Program-made: the position numbers and the translations under genes
Assembly (NCBI GenBank): GCA_964542875.1
Contig: CAZIWA010000013.1
Span: 1 to 64,000, forward strand
From: CAZGOM01 sp964542875
Lineage (GTDB): Bacteria; Planctomycetota; Phycisphaerae; Phycisphaerales; Phycisphaeraceae
Reading direction: 5' to 3'
DNA length: 64,000 nt
Part shown: positions 33,947 through 42,796 of the stretch, in pieces
Layout of the letters: each line of letters opens with the position of its first letter
Numbering within the stretch: the stretch's first letter is position 1
Notes under the pieces: model-generated
What the model saw: only the letters and a program-made list of their open reading frames with translations
What the model was told of the DNA's origin: nothing
Database searches by the model: none

Positions 33947-35407
33947 GTGATGGAGCAGGAAGCAGACAAGGCGAAGCTGGTGAGCACACGGATTCAATGG
34001 GCTGAAATGCTCATGGGTCGTGGACGCAACCAGGAAGCACTTGAATATCTGCAGGACACGCTGACGATCGAAAACAATCATGCCCTGACCCAGGCGGTGA
34101 TGGCGGTGTGCCTTTACCACGCCAACGATCCGCGTGGATTGGAGCTAGCCAAGGCCGCGGTGGCGGCGGACCCGGGGCTTGGCTACGCGTACTACGCGAC
34201 GGCGCTTTGCCTGTGGCAGATGAAAGACGAACAGGGTGCGCTGGGAGCGATTCAAACGGCGCTGAAACTGGAGCCTTACCGGGCTGGATATCTCGCGGAG
34301 CACTCCCGGTTTTTACGCGAGTTGGGAGAGATGGATGATGCCCTGGGCATGATCAATACCGCGATTATGATCGAGCCGGGAGCCGAGGGGTGGTTTGTCC
34401 GACGGAGCAGTTTTCTGGGGATGATGGGCCGACGGGCGGAGGCCTTGGCCGATGCCGAGACGGCGGTGCGGCTGAACCCGGAAAATGCGGAGACTCAGGC
34501 GGCGCTGGGTGAGGCGTTGATGGATGTCGGGCGATATGAAGCGGCCGTCAATCCACTGCGCGAAGCGTTGCGGCTGGAGCCGACACTGCCGTATCACCAG
34601 GAGCAGCTTTTGCGGGCCCTCAGCAGGCGCACGTGGCTTAAGAAGCTGATGCGGCCGTATGACTGGGCGTTTAGGCGGATTGATCGCTGGCTGAAGGCCG
34701 GAAAGTATGCAGAGCCCAGAAACAAGAATGCGCATGAGATTTCATCGCGTTCGGCGGGCATCGGCGGTTACGTCTTTGTGGGGATTTTCTTTGTGTTGAT
34801 CTACCAGTTTGAGGAAGCAAAGCGCCTGGATGACTATCGTGGCGTATGGATGTGGTGCAAGTGGCTGGCGTCGCCGGTGGTTTTGATTGTGCTGCTGGTT
34901 GTTTTGCATGGGGTGCTGCAGGGTCTTGTGAATTGCTGCATGCTGCGGCATGCGGAGGTGAGGAAGCTGATGCCGCCTGCGGTGCAGGCGGGGGCGATCG
35001 GGATTGCAGGGCTGGTCGCAACATCCCCTTTGATCTGGGTGTTGGTGGGCGCGGGCTGGAACTCAGGTTTAACCGTGCTGAAGCTTGCCACGGTGTTTTA
35101 TGCCGGGCATCTGGTTTTCTATTCGCTCCTGGTTTTGCTGGCGAGATGCTGGACACGTGAGAGAGTGGTGCAAGCGGGCACGGCGGCACTGGCGACAGGG
35201 ATGATGCTGGCTGCTGCGGTGATTGTGGAGCGCGTGGCGGGGGGCTTCCTGGCGGGGCGCATCGGAGTGGTGGGATTGCTGGTGATTGTTTCGCCTGTCG
35301 TGTGGTTTTATGTGGAAGCGATTTTTAGTCTTTTACATGATCCCGATGCGGATAAAGAAGAGACTTCCATGGCGGGGCCGGACCGTGGGGAGAAAATCCA
35401 GAAATGA
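33947..35407 (+). CDS. TPR-repeat membrane protein, first of a tandem pair
   Basis: 486 residues (GTG at 33947 followed by ATG at 33950). Residues about 10-230 hold roughly five tetratricopeptide repeats (EMLMGRGRNQEALEYLQD, AVMAVCLYHANDPRGLELAKAAV, ALGEALMDVGRYEAAVNPLREALRLEP). The C-terminal half has several transmembrane segments (about 265-285, 300-330, 345-375, 385-410, 440-460). TPR domains mediate protein-protein contacts; this one probably faces the cytosol as a membrane scaffold. No enzymatic motif. The stop overlaps the next start by ATGA. Confidence 0.75.
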   Translation: MMEQEADKAKLVSTRIQWAEMLMGRGRNQEALEYLQDTLTIENNHALTQAVMAVCLYHANDPRGLELAKAAVAADPGLGYAYYATALCLWQMKDEQGALGAIQTALKLEPYRAGYLAEHSRFLRELGEMDDALGMINTAIMIEPGAEGWFVRRSSFLGMMGRRAEALADAETAVRLNPENAETQAALGEALMDVGRYEAAVNPLREALRLEPTLPYHQEQLLRALSRRTWLKKLMRPYDWAFRRIDRWLKAGKYAEPRNKNAHEISSRSAGIGGYVFVGIFFVLIYQFEEAKRLDDYRGVWMWCKWLASPVVLIVLLVVLHGVLQGLVNCCMLRHAEVRKLMPPAVQAGAIGIAGLVATSPLIWVLVGAGWNSGLTVLKLATVFYAGHLVFYSLLVLLARCWTRERVVQAGTAALATGMMLAAAVIVERVAGGFLAGRIGVVGLLVIVSPVVWFYVEAIFSLLHDPDADKEETSMAGPDRGEKIQK

Positions 35408-36918
35408 TGGAGCCGGGAGAGGACAACCAGGCGACGGCGGGCACGCACCTGGCGCGGGCGAGCTGGTTTATGGATCGGGACCGGAACCAGGAGGCGCTCA
35501 ATGAACTCTACCGGGCCGTGGAGGCTGATCCATTCCAAGCTTTGGCCTCGGCGATGGCGAGCGTTTGCCTTTACCGGATGGGCAGATACGAAGCGTTGGA
35601 ATGGGCCTGGGATGCGCTGGAGCTAGACCCCCAAATGGCGTATGCCCATTACGCGCTGGCGCTGTGCATGTGGGGGCTGGTGGATAGGCAGAGCCGGGCG
35701 CTGAGCGCGATCGATACGGCGATCGCGCAGGACCCGGGATCGGCTGCGTTTGTTGCGCAAAAGGCGATATTCCTGAGAATTCGGGGAGAGTGGGACCGCG
35801 CGCTGGAACGTATCAACCATGCCGTGGCGCTTGCGCCGGAAAGCGCAATATTCCGCGTTCAAAAAAGCGAGATCCTGATCTGCTTGAGACTCCATCAAGA
35901 GGCGTTGGCCGCGGCATACGAGGCGGTGAGGCTGGGGCCGGAAAATGCTTCGGCGCATGCAGCGCTGGGCAAGGCGCTGATGACGCTTGGCCGGCATGAG
36001 GAAGCCGTGGCGGCGTACCGTGAAGCGTTACGCCTGGACCCAAACTCCATGAGTCGGCCGATTCAGCTTCAATTGCTGGATGCGCTGAGGCATCGGAGCT
36101 GGCTTCATCCGCTGGCGCAATGGGTGGAAGACCGAAGCGAGTTCGTGAGCCGGAAGTGGGAAAAGGTCGGGAATCGGGAGCTTCAGATCGACGGTGCGAA
36201 AGTGATGAAGTTTCTCATCTGGACCGGGGTGGTGGCGGCGATGATGCTGGCGCCCTGCGTGATACCGGGGGTGCTTGCGAAAGTACAAAACGGGATCGTG
36301 ATCGGGGTGATGACGGCGCTTGCCGGTGCGATGGGTTTGCTGGTGGCGCTTTTGCTCTGGTTTCTGAGCTTGGCCATTCTGAAACAGATGGTGGTGTTCA
36401 CCCTGCTGAGAGACCCGGAAGCGCGGGTGTTTATCCCCCAGGAGATAGCGGCTTCGGCGGTGGGGCTTGCGGCGTATGTGGCAAGCCTGCCGGCGGTGGC
36501 GGGGGTGTTATGGTTCGCGGTGCAGTCGCCGCTGGATACGATCAAGATCGCGTCAGCGTTTTTCATGATGGCGATGCTCGGGTTGTTTTTCGCGCTGATG
36601 GTGGGGAAGGGCGATACGAAGGTGGTGAAGCTGTTTGGCGGCGCGATGGCGGTGACATGCGTGCTGCTGGGCGTGGCGGTGGCAGTGCAGGGGGCTTCCG
36701 GGGAATGGGTGGCGGTGAACAAGGTGCTGACATCCCCGGTGTTTATCCTGGCGCCGGTGATTTTGGTCTATTTCGGGGCGGCGCTGCTGGAGGTGTGGAG
36801 AGAACAGACCACGCCTGTGCCGAAGGTGGTGAAGCGGAAGATGACCTATTTCGAGGCGATTGCGATGGTCAACAAGCGTGAAAAGCAAGATGCGCGCAGG
36901 GGTACAGCGGATGAATAG
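35404..36918 (+). CDS. TPR-repeat membrane protein, second of a tandem pair
   Basis: 504 residues, overlapping the previous stop (ATGA), a strong sign of translational coupling. It is a paralog of the preceding protein: MMEPGEDN, then TPR repeats (ASWFMDRDRNQEALNELYRAVEADP, LGKALMTLGRHEEAVAAYREALRLDP) over about residues 15-220. At least five transmembrane segments follow from about 265 on, and it ends in a charged tail (KKREKQDARRGTADE). The TPR part and the membrane part align with the neighbour. It faces the Ser/Thr kinase gene across 88 bp. Confidence 0.75.
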   Translation: MMEPGEDNQATAGTHLARASWFMDRDRNQEALNELYRAVEADPFQALASAMASVCLYRMGRYEALEWAWDALELDPQMAYAHYALALCMWGLVDRQSRALSAIDTAIAQDPGSAAFVAQKAIFLRIRGEWDRALERINHAVALAPESAIFRVQKSEILICLRLHQEALAAAYEAVRLGPENASAHAALGKALMTLGRHEEAVAAYREALRLDPNSMSRPIQLQLLDALRHRSWLHPLAQWVEDRSEFVSRKWEKVGNRELQIDGAKVMKFLIWTGVVAAMMLAPCVIPGVLAKVQNGIVIGVMTALAGAMGLLVALLLWFLSLAILKQMVVFTLLRDPEARVFIPQEIAASAVGLAAYVASLPAVAGVLWFAVQSPLDTIKIASAFFMMAMLGLFFALMVGKGDTKVVKLFGGAMAVTCVLLGVAVAVQGASGEWVAVNKVLTSPVFILAPVILVYFGAALLEVWREQTTPVPKVVKRKMTYFEAIAMVNKREKQDARRGTADE

Positions 36919-37006
36919 GTGGCGCGTGCAAGACACGGCGCCGCTGCGGGTGTGAGGTATCGTCGCCGGCGTTTCCGGCTTACGGGTTTTTGGCGCTAAG
37001 CGGGGC

Positions 37007-38065
37007 TTAGAGGATTTTGCTGAGCCAGAGGAGGAGGAAGAGGGCGGCGAGGGCCCAGCCGCCGATGGCGGGCCAGAACATGGTTTCCTCGGTGAGAGGG
37101 GGGCGATCCTGGACGTAATAGCCGAGTTCGGCGTCGTCGCGGGATTTGGCGCGTTCGTCGGACTTGATGGGCATGGAGGTGCCCAGCTTGGTTTCGGCGT
37201 GGAGGGGGGCTTCGCCATTTTTGAGGGCGACGAGGTCTTCGATGAGGTCGGAGGTTTCGTCGTAGCGGTCTTTGGCCTGCTTGGCCATGCAGACCGTGAT
37301 GATGGCTTCCATGCCCTCGGAGATTTTGGGGTTGAGCTTCTTGGGGGAGACCAGCGGCTCCTTGAGGTGTTTTTTCATGACCTCTTGAGCGTTGTTGCCG
37401 TCGAAGGGGACGCGGCCGGTCATCATGCTGTAGGCGGTGGCGCCAAAGGCGTAGTAGTCGGCGCGGCGGTCGATCTGAGGGCTGGCGACGATCTGCTCCG
37501 GCGAGATGTAGTAGGGGGAGCCGAAGGCTTTGCCTTTCTCGTCGTGGTTGAGCTCGAGCTGGTCGGTGTCACGCGCGAGGCCCAGGTCGAGGATTTTCGC
37601 CGGGCCATTTTTGGAGAGCATGATGTTCTGAGGCTTGATGTCGCGGTGGACAATGCCAAAGTCGTGGGCATGCTGCATGCCGCGGGCGACGTCGAGCAGG
37701 ATGTTGACGGCCTCTTCTTCGTCGAAGCGGGTGACTTCATTCATGGCATCGAATACGGTCTGGCCTTCGATGTATTCCATGACGAAGAAATAGAACTCAC
37801 CGGACTTACCGACGTCGATGGCGCCGACGATGTTGGGGTGGTTGAGTTTGGCCGCGGCGCGGCCTTCGGCGTAGAAGCGATCAACGAATTCTTTGCGCGT
37901 GGTGGATTCTTTTGGGAGGACTTTGATGGCGACGGTGCGGTCGAGTGACAATTGCTTGGCTTTGTATACGCTGGCCATGCCGCCTCGGCCAAGGCGCGAC
38001 AAAATCTGATACCCAGGTATCTGATGGCCCTGCTTATTTACACCCGTTGGTGCAGCGTCTGTCAT
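37007..38065 (-). CDS. Tail-anchored serine/threonine protein kinase
   Basis: 352-residue eukaryotic-like kinase (PknB family). The glycine loop is LGRGGMASVYKA (25-36), the VAIK lysine is Lys48, the catalytic loop is VHRDIKPQNIML with Asp142 and Asn147, and the metal Asp160 lies in ILDLGLAR. The APE-type segment is SPEQI and substrate-pocket residues appear normal. The last about 25 residues (WALAALFLLLWLSKIL) form one C-terminal membrane helix, and no PASTA domains follow, so the kinase faces the cytosol on a C-terminal anchor. Targets are unknown. It is convergent with the TPR pair. Confidence 0.93.
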   Translation of the reverse strand: MTDAAPTGVNKQGHQIPGYQILSRLGRGGMASVYKAKQLSLDRTVAIKVLPKESTTRKEFVDRFYAEGRAAAKLNHPNIVGAIDVGKSGEFYFFVMEYIEGQTVFDAMNEVTRFDEEEAVNILLDVARGMQHAHDFGIVHRDIKPQNIMLSKNGPAKILDLGLARDTDQLELNHDEKGKAFGSPYYISPEQIVASPQIDRRADYYAFGATAYSMMTGRVPFDGNNAQEVMKKHLKEPLVSPKKLNPKISEGMEAIITVCMAKQAKDRYDETSDLIEDLVALKNGEAPLHAETKLGTSMPIKSDERAKSRDDAELGYYVQDRPPLTEETMFWPAIGGWALAALFLLLWLSKIL

Positions 38066-38368
38066 GGTTTCCTTTGTGACTCAAGAGGTAGACCGGCCAT
38101 CGGTGACCCGATTGGCCTACTGCTCTTGCCTCCTCTCGCGCCCGGTTTCCACGGAAAGTATACCGGGGTTTTTAATCAAGTTCTTGCAATGGGGGAGAGG
38201 AAGAGGGTGGAGTCGAAAGGATTGATCGATTGTCGGGCGTCGATCAGAGATTACAGGGATGAAGCTGGGCCTCTTGTGAATTTATGCGCGTAGCGGGATT
38301 CCGGGGCAGGTTCGGAAACCAGCCCCAGGCACCCATCGAACGCAGTATGGGGAATGATCAAGGGTGGC
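38066..38368. other. Intergenic region upstream of the kinase
   Basis: 303 bp between the kinase start and the aldolase stop, both minus strand. No gene, clear hairpin or promoter recognised. Confidence 0.4.
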
Positions 38369-39040
38369 TCAGGCGCGGGAGTCCTGGACGATCTGGACGT
38401 ATTGCCTGGCCAAGGCGGTGAGGCCGGCCCAGTCTTTGGCTTTGATGAGTTCTTTTTTGACCAGGGCGGAGCCGACGCCGAGGCAGGCTGCGCCGGCCTT
38501 GAGCCAGTCGGCGGCGGTGGTGAGGTCGACGCCGCCTGTGGGGGTGAGCTTGAGCTGGGGCATGGGGGCCAGGACGTCTTTGAAGTACTGAGGGCCTAAG
38601 TGGTTGGCGGGAAAGACTTTGACCATGTCTGCGCCAGCCTGCCAGGCGGAGAGGATTTCGGTGGGGGTGAAGGCGCCGGGGACGGCGGGCTTGTCGTAGC
38701 GGTGGGCCATTTCGATGACGGCGGGGTTGAAGGTGGGGGCGAAGATGAACTGCGCGCCGGCGAGGATGGCCAGGCGGGCGGTTTCCGGGTCGAGCACGCT
38801 GCCGACGCCGACCACGCATTCCTTGCCGAGCTTGGCGTTGGCCTTGGCGATGGCGTCGAGGGCGCCGGGTGTGGTCATGGTGATTTCGGAGACGAGGACG
38901 CCGCCGTCGCGGAGGGCCTGGCAGACGTCGATGAGCTGATCGGGCGAGTCGGCGCGGATGACGGCGATGATGCCGGAAGTTTCGATGCGGGCGGTGGTGA
39001 GAGCGCGGCCGGTGAGGCGGAGGGGGGCAGGGGTGGTCAT
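38369..39040 (-). CDS. eda: 2-dehydro-3-deoxy-phosphogluconate / 4-hydroxy-2-oxoglutarate aldolase
   Basis: 223-residue class I aldolase that splits KDPG to pyruvate and glyceraldehyde-3-phosphate. The Schiff-base lysine is Lys141 in MVKVFPAN, and Glu52 in VSEITMTTPGA matches the general-acid/base glutamate. GVGSVLDPETARLAILAGAQFIFAPTFNP and LTPTGGVDLTTA are family strands. With the KDG kinase-like gene at 11858 it closes the last steps of uronate or gluconate breakdown; the two are not in one operon. It is an isolated minus-strand gene. The start at 39040 gives the normal length. Confidence 0.93.
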   Translation of the reverse strand: MTTPAPLRLTGRALTTARIETSGIIAVIRADSPDQLIDVCQALRDGGVLVSEITMTTPGALDAIAKANAKLGKECVVGVGSVLDPETARLAILAGAQFIFAPTFNPAVIEMAHRYDKPAVPGAFTPTEILSAWQAGADMVKVFPANHLGPQYFKDVLAPMPQLKLTPTGGVDLTTAADWLKAGAACLGVGSALVKKELIKAKDWAGLTALARQYVQIVQDSRA

Positions 39041-39055
39041 GGGTGGGGTCCGGGA

Positions 39056-39074
39056 ATGTTGGATGTCAGATATT
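39056..39074. repeat. Degenerate word-like repeat (AATGTTGGATGTCAGATAT)
   Basis: Two imperfect GATGT words just upstream of the aldolase start; the same word family recurs at 45734-45768. Confidence 0.4.
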
Positions 39075-39159
39075 TCACAAAAGAAGCTGGAGTCGGGTGG
39101 TGAGGGTGTCCGTTGGCGGCCCTAGCCCCAACCCTCTGATGAGGGGAGAGGGCTGGAGA

Positions 39160-39194
39160 AAACAGCTCAACCCCGGGCGGGGCCGGGGTTGAGC
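39160..39194 (-). terminator. Intrinsic terminator after the DUF2617-like gene
   Basis: Perfect 12-bp stem GCTCAACCCCGG / CCGGGGTTGAGC (39165-39176 / 39183-39194). On the minus strand it is followed by TGTTTTC. It lies about 30 bp past the stop at 39227. Confidence 0.7.
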
Positions 39195-39226
39195 GATTGT
39201 AGCGATTTGGATTTTAGGACGAAAGT

Positions 39227-39895
39227 TTAGAGGATCTCGAAGATGGACTGGGTGCGAAGGACCAGACCCGTGGTGCCGACCAGGTGGTAAGCCTGGAGGT
39301 GGAACTGCTTGCGGTACTTCTGGATGTCTACCAGTGAGAGGCTGGCCGAGCCGTCTTGTTCCTTCCAGGTGTGGAAGACCGCTTTGGATTCTGCGGCGAA
39401 GTCCTGCATTTCGCGGTAGGTGGCCATGTAGAGGTTGTCGGTGAGGGATTCGGTCTGCACGGTGGTGACATAACCCAGGGGTCCGTCAGCACTTAGCTGG
39501 TAATCTTTCTCGCCGAGGCAGGGGAGGGCGTGGATGAGGCCGGTTTCGGGAAGATGGTCGCCGTTTTCGATCACAGCTTCGGTGAGACAATGACGGTGGG
39601 CTGTGAAGCGTGCGACGTGACCTGCGGGGGCGATCCAGAGCTCAACTTCGTAGTCGCCGTGCTTATAACAGCGGCGATCCTGGAGGTTGAAGAGCTCGGG
39701 ATGAAGCGCACGCCGGTAAAGCATCAGACGGAAGATTTGAGTGTGTGCGGACTTATGGCCGATACTCATTGCGTTTGGGTCCTTGATTTCAGGGGTGGCT
39801 TTGGAGCGCGGTATATTAGCAAAGCCGTCCGATGAAATAAAGGGAAAGTTAGCCTTGATTTTTTCGGCGGAGGTTGAATCCTTGTTCTTTTTCAT
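39227..39895 (-). CDS. DUF2617-like protein
   Basis: 222 residues, no signal peptide. The order FRLMLYRRALHPELFNLQDRRCYKHGDYEVELWIAPAGHVARFTAHRHCLTEAVIENGDHLPETGLIHALP resembles the DUF2617 family (HPE-F motif, GH...F, TE...P), a small beta-rich domain of unknown role; I am moderately sure of the family. The N-terminal 45 residues are polar and probably flexible. GGGAG lies 5 bp before the ATG at 39895. It is divergent from the CYTH gene with a 90-bp gap. No function assigned. Confidence 0.7.
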   Translation of the reverse strand: MKKNKDSTSAEKIKANFPFISSDGFANIPRSKATPEIKDPNAMSIGHKSAHTQIFRLMLYRRALHPELFNLQDRRCYKHGDYEVELWIAPAGHVARFTAHRHCLTEAVIENGDHLPETGLIHALPCLGEKDYQLSADGPLGYVTTVQTESLTDNLYMATYREMQDFAAESKAVFHTWKEQDGSASLSLVDIQKYRKQFHLQAYHLVGTTGLVLRTQSIFEIL

Positions 39896-39985
39896 CGTGC
39901 TCCCAACGTAAAAGTGGTCGTTTCTTTACGGTATGCGTCACGAACGGTTCGCGAGAAATCATTTCATCAACTGGAATTGGACTCA

Positions 39986-40555
39986 ATGGCTATCGAAATT
40001 GAAGCGAAATTGAGGATGACAGACCCGGAAGCGATCAAGCGGAAGCTGAAAGCTCACCAAGGAAGGTTCCTCAAAACGGGGCTTGAGGTCAATATCTTTT
40101 TCGATACGCCGGAAAAAAATCTTTTAAGGCAAGATAAAGGACTCAGGATCCGGTCGGTGAAGAACCTGGGGACTGGCGAGGTTTCCACCGTGGTGACTTT
40201 CAAGGGGCCGCGAGCGGCGGGTATTCTTAAGTCTCGTCAAGAGAATGAGTTAGGGGTTGATGATCTGGATGCTGGTTGCCGGCTTTTCGAGGCGCTGGGG
40301 TATGTGCAGACGATCCGGTTTGAAAAAAAGCGCGAAAGCTGGCTTTTAGATGACGCCAAGGTGGAATTGGATACGCTGCCGGTTCTGGGAAGCTTCCTGG
40401 AGGTGGAAGCACCAAGCCAGGAGAGCGTGATGGCGGTGGTGGAGAAGCTTGGGCAGAGCGGGGGTGATTTTTTGACGCAGAGCTATGCGGCGATGCTGGC
40501 CGACGCGGTGGAGGCCGATGCGAGCGGGCGGAAGATCGTGTGTTTTACCCCTTAA
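39986..40555 (+). CDS. CYTH-domain protein, class IV adenylate cyclase-like
   Basis: 189 residues. It begins MAIEIEAKLRM with the CYTH signature ExExK (Glu4, Glu6, Lys8). A tunnel of alternating charged strands follows (FFDTPEKNLLRQDKGLRIR, VVTFKGPR, RFEKKRESWLLDDAKVELDTLPVLGSFLEVE). CYTH proteins bind triphosphates with Mg; the CyaB-type subfamily makes cAMP, while others are triphosphatases, so the reaction is not settled. ATG 39986 matches the family N-terminus; the longer 39914 frame is unlikely. A cyclic-nucleotide-binding-fold gene follows 1.1 kb downstream (41631). Confidence 0.85.
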   Translation: MAIEIEAKLRMTDPEAIKRKLKAHQGRFLKTGLEVNIFFDTPEKNLLRQDKGLRIRSVKNLGTGEVSTVVTFKGPRAAGILKSRQENELGVDDLDAGCRLFEALGYVQTIRFEKKRESWLLDDAKVELDTLPVLGSFLEVEAPSQESVMAVVEKLGQSGGDFLTQSYAAMLADAVEADASGRKIVCFTP

Positions 40556-41471
40556 AGCCGTGGGAGAGGACTTCCTTGTAGAACCGGGGGTTTAACCAGC
40601 GGTTGGGGACCTGGGCGAAGGGGGGGAAGTTTTGAATGAGAGAGCGCATGACCGCGGGGTGGGTGCCGTGGAATTTTTTGAGGGCGGGGTAGCGGTCGAT
40701 GAAACTGCCGAATTTGTTGTTTTTACGGGCGTTTTTCTCTTCTTCGGTGAGGGTGCCCCACCAGAGCTTTTCAACCATGCCGAGTTTGGCGTCCAGGTCT
40801 TCCTTGGATTTGACCCAGCCGTAATGGAAGACACGGGCCTTGGGGGAAAAGGGGCCGGCGGCGGGGTCTTTGGCCCATTGGACGTGGTGGCCCAGGTGAT
40901 GCTTATCCAGATAGCCGTTGCGGACGGGGCCGGAGTAGTTGGGGATGCCGGGGCCGCAGGCGTCGCCGAAGATTTCGGAGGCGCCGTCGAGGCGGACCAG
41001 ACGGGATGCCTTGTGGTACATCCAGGGGTCGGTGGTCTGGTAGTCCAGCACGAAGTGGAGGTACTGGAAGAGGAGGGCTTTGACCTCGGGGTGGCTTGCC
41101 CAATGGTCGGCGGCCTTGCGGACGAGGGGGAGGTCGTCCTCGTGAATGACTTCATCGGCCTGGATGTAGAAACCCCAGGTGCAGTTGGTGGCGCGGGCGG
41201 CGGCGAGGGCCTTGTTGGCCTCGATGGCGAGAACGGTGCCGTCGACCTTCACATCCGGCCAAGTGCTTTCCAGGACCTGGACCTTGGGGCTGATGCCGCG
41301 GACGCGGTCTAAGGTGTCATCGTCGCTCTTACCGACAACGAAGACGAATTGATCGCAGATGGGCAGCACGCTTAAGACGGCGGCTTCCACGGGGTATTTG
41401 AGTCGGGTGAGATTTTTTCCGAAACCAAAACCGCAGATGGTGGCAGGCGCGGGTGTGAGCAAGGAATTCAT
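40545..41471 (-). CDS. Glycosyltransferase-like protein (GT2-type)
   Basis: 308 residues from ATG 41471; the upstream extension to 41540 is hydrophobic but lacks a normal family start. The N-terminus FGFGKNLTRLKYPVEAAVLSVLPICDQFVFVVGKSDDDT is the GT2-like nucleotide-sugar fold, and YIQADEVIHEDD (about 105-116) is the DxD-like metal site equivalent. Such proteins transfer a sugar to a surface or modification target; donor and acceptor are unknown. It overlaps the end of the CYTH gene by 11 bp (convergent). Confidence 0.82.
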   Translation of the reverse strand: MNSLLTPAPATICGFGFGKNLTRLKYPVEAAVLSVLPICDQFVFVVGKSDDDTLDRVRGISPKVQVLESTWPDVKVDGTVLAIEANKALAAARATNCTWGFYIQADEVIHEDDLPLVRKAADHWASHPEVKALLFQYLHFVLDYQTTDPWMYHKASRLVRLDGASEIFGDACGPGIPNYSGPVRNGYLDKHHLGHHVQWAKDPAAGPFSPKARVFHYGWVKSKEDLDAKLGMVEKLWWGTLTEEEKNARKNNKFGSFIDRYPALKKFHGTHPAVMRSLIQNFPPFAQVPNRWLNPRFYKEVLSHGFKG

Positions 41472-41630
41472 GGCCTCAATGGCAGGAATCAAAAACCCAC
41501 AAAAACCGATGGCAAAGTCCGGTATGGGCAGTATTATCATAACCGGTTGGGGAGGCGTGGTCCTGTGAGCGTTGTAGTTGCCTCATGGAGCGTCGATTCA
41601 TCTGACCTATATTCATTTCAGGAGTAGACA

Positions 41631-42119
41631 ATGGTGGATTTGAGCGAATTGACCAAAGACCTGCCTGTCCGGAAGGTGGCCGCCGGCGAAGTGATCATTG
41701 CCCAAGGCACGACCACGGGGTGCGCATACATCCTGGAAACCGGAACAGTGGAGGTGCTCAAGGACGGCGCCCAGATCACCACGGTGAAAGACAAGGGAGC
41801 GCTGTTTGGCGAACTTTCGTTCCTGCTGAACTCCAACCACCAGGCGACGGTGAAAGCGGTGACGGAATGCTCCGTGTACGTGCTGGAAAACTTCGATAAG
41901 GTGGCGAACCAGACAGAGCTTTCGCTGTTTTTGGCGCAAGTGCTGGCCAAACGCCTGGTGGCCACCAACGAAGTGCTGGCGGAAGCCCGGAACCAGTTCA
42001 AAGAACTGCTGCAAGGGAGCAAGGACGATACGGTTGCGCAGAAGGAATTCAAGAGCAAGGTGTCATCGGCGTGGGAACGGTTCAATGAGATGATGCGGAC
42101 GAAGATCGCGGATTTCTAA
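41631..42119 (+). CDS. Stand-alone cyclic nucleotide-binding-fold protein
   Basis: 162 residues. One CAP_ED beta-roll (about residues 10-120): VIIAQGTTTGCAYILETGTVEVL, FGELSFLLNSNHQATVKA, then two helices (FLAQVLAKRLVATNEVLAEARNQF). There is no DNA-binding or enzymatic partner domain. In the phosphate-binding cassette the usual Pro-Arg (PRTATV) is replaced by NHQATV, so the cAMP-binding arginine is missing and classic cAMP binding is doubtful. AGGAG (41621) sets the ATG. An intrinsic terminator follows at 42169-42202. Confidence 0.88.
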   Translation: MVDLSELTKDLPVRKVAAGEVIIAQGTTTGCAYILETGTVEVLKDGAQITTVKDKGALFGELSFLLNSNHQATVKAVTECSVYVLENFDKVANQTELSLFLAQVLAKRLVATNEVLAEARNQFKELLQGSKDDTVAQKEFKSKVSSAWERFNEMMRTKIADF

Positions 42120-42124
42120 GAAAG

Positions 42125-42136
42125 GTCTGGGGTTCC
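42125..42136. repeat. GGTCTGGGGTTC word remnant
   Basis: A single copy of the GGTCTGGGGT word right after the gene stop, as after the kinase (12953) and the large secreted gene (20467). Confidence 0.35.
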
Positions 42137-42168
42137 AAGGGGTGGTCAGGGAAATTAAAGACAACGGG

Positions 42169-42202
42169 CAGGGCGTCCTTTTTGGGGCGCTCTGTTTTAT
42201 TT
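42169..42202 (+). terminator. Intrinsic terminator after the CNB-fold gene
   Basis: Stem CAGGGCGTCC (42169-42178) pairs with the GGGCGCTCTG region (42185-42194) with wobbles, followed by TTTTATTT (42195-42202). Confidence 0.6.
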
Positions 42203-42353
42203 GGTCACAGAAGAGGAGTTTTTGGGGTGGTGGGAATCCTGATGGGAGGGAGAGTGGATCAGCCGATTGGAGATTTCCAGGCTGGGGCTAGTATTGGGGT
42301 AGATCAAGTGAGCCTGCTTTTTAACAGGCCGACTTTTGATAAAGGAGACAGTC

Positions 42354-42572
42354 ATGCCAATGCTTAGAATTCTTGGAATCGGTATCGGCGCCGCAGGCAT
42401 CGTTCTGCTGGTGCTTGGGATCATGGCGACGGATACGTTTGGTGAAGGGTTCATGAAGTCCTTCACCGGGCATTACTCAGACCAGACGGTGTGGTTCATC
42501 GCGGGCGGCGCAGCCGGCATCGTGGTGGGCGGCATTATGGCTGGGATGGGCGGAAAGAAGGGTCTGGTGTAA
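42354..42572 (+). CDS. DUF3185-like small membrane protein
   Basis: 72 residues from ATG 42354, set by AAAGGAG (42341-42347). Two transmembrane segments (residues 4-24 and 47-66) flank a short loop with FMKSFTGHYSDQTVWFIAGG, the region that identifies DUF3185-type proteins (FTG..D..W...G). The role of this family is unknown. The 42336 in-frame start has no ribosome-binding site. A short hairpin (GCCTGCTTTTTAACAGGC, 42312-42329) lies in its leader. Confidence 0.8.
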   Translation: MPMLRILGIGIGAAGIVLLVLGIMATDTFGEGFMKSFTGHYSDQTVWFIAGGAAGIVVGGIMAGMGGKKGLV

Positions 42573-42796
42573 GTAAGCGCGAGTTGGTTCGGAAGGCGAT
42601 CGCTTTTCGAATCCTCGGAGCACCAAGGGGATAGGTCCATCAAAGGGACCAGTCCCCGAAATTAAAAATCAATGCGGTTTTCAGATGCCATGGGTCGTGC
42701 GACTACGCGGGCGTAAGTGTTCAAGGCCACCGGCTGAGTGAACATGCGCCTGACGGAAGCAACCCGTGGCGTCTGGCTTTCTGGGGAAGCACTTTT

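Noticed and set aside
37199..37948. 249-residue plus-strand frame over the kinase
   Set aside because: Shadow of the kinase, whose motifs are complete.
42600..42620. tRNA-like TTCGAATCC stretch
   Set aside because: No acceptor, D- or anticodon stems around it.
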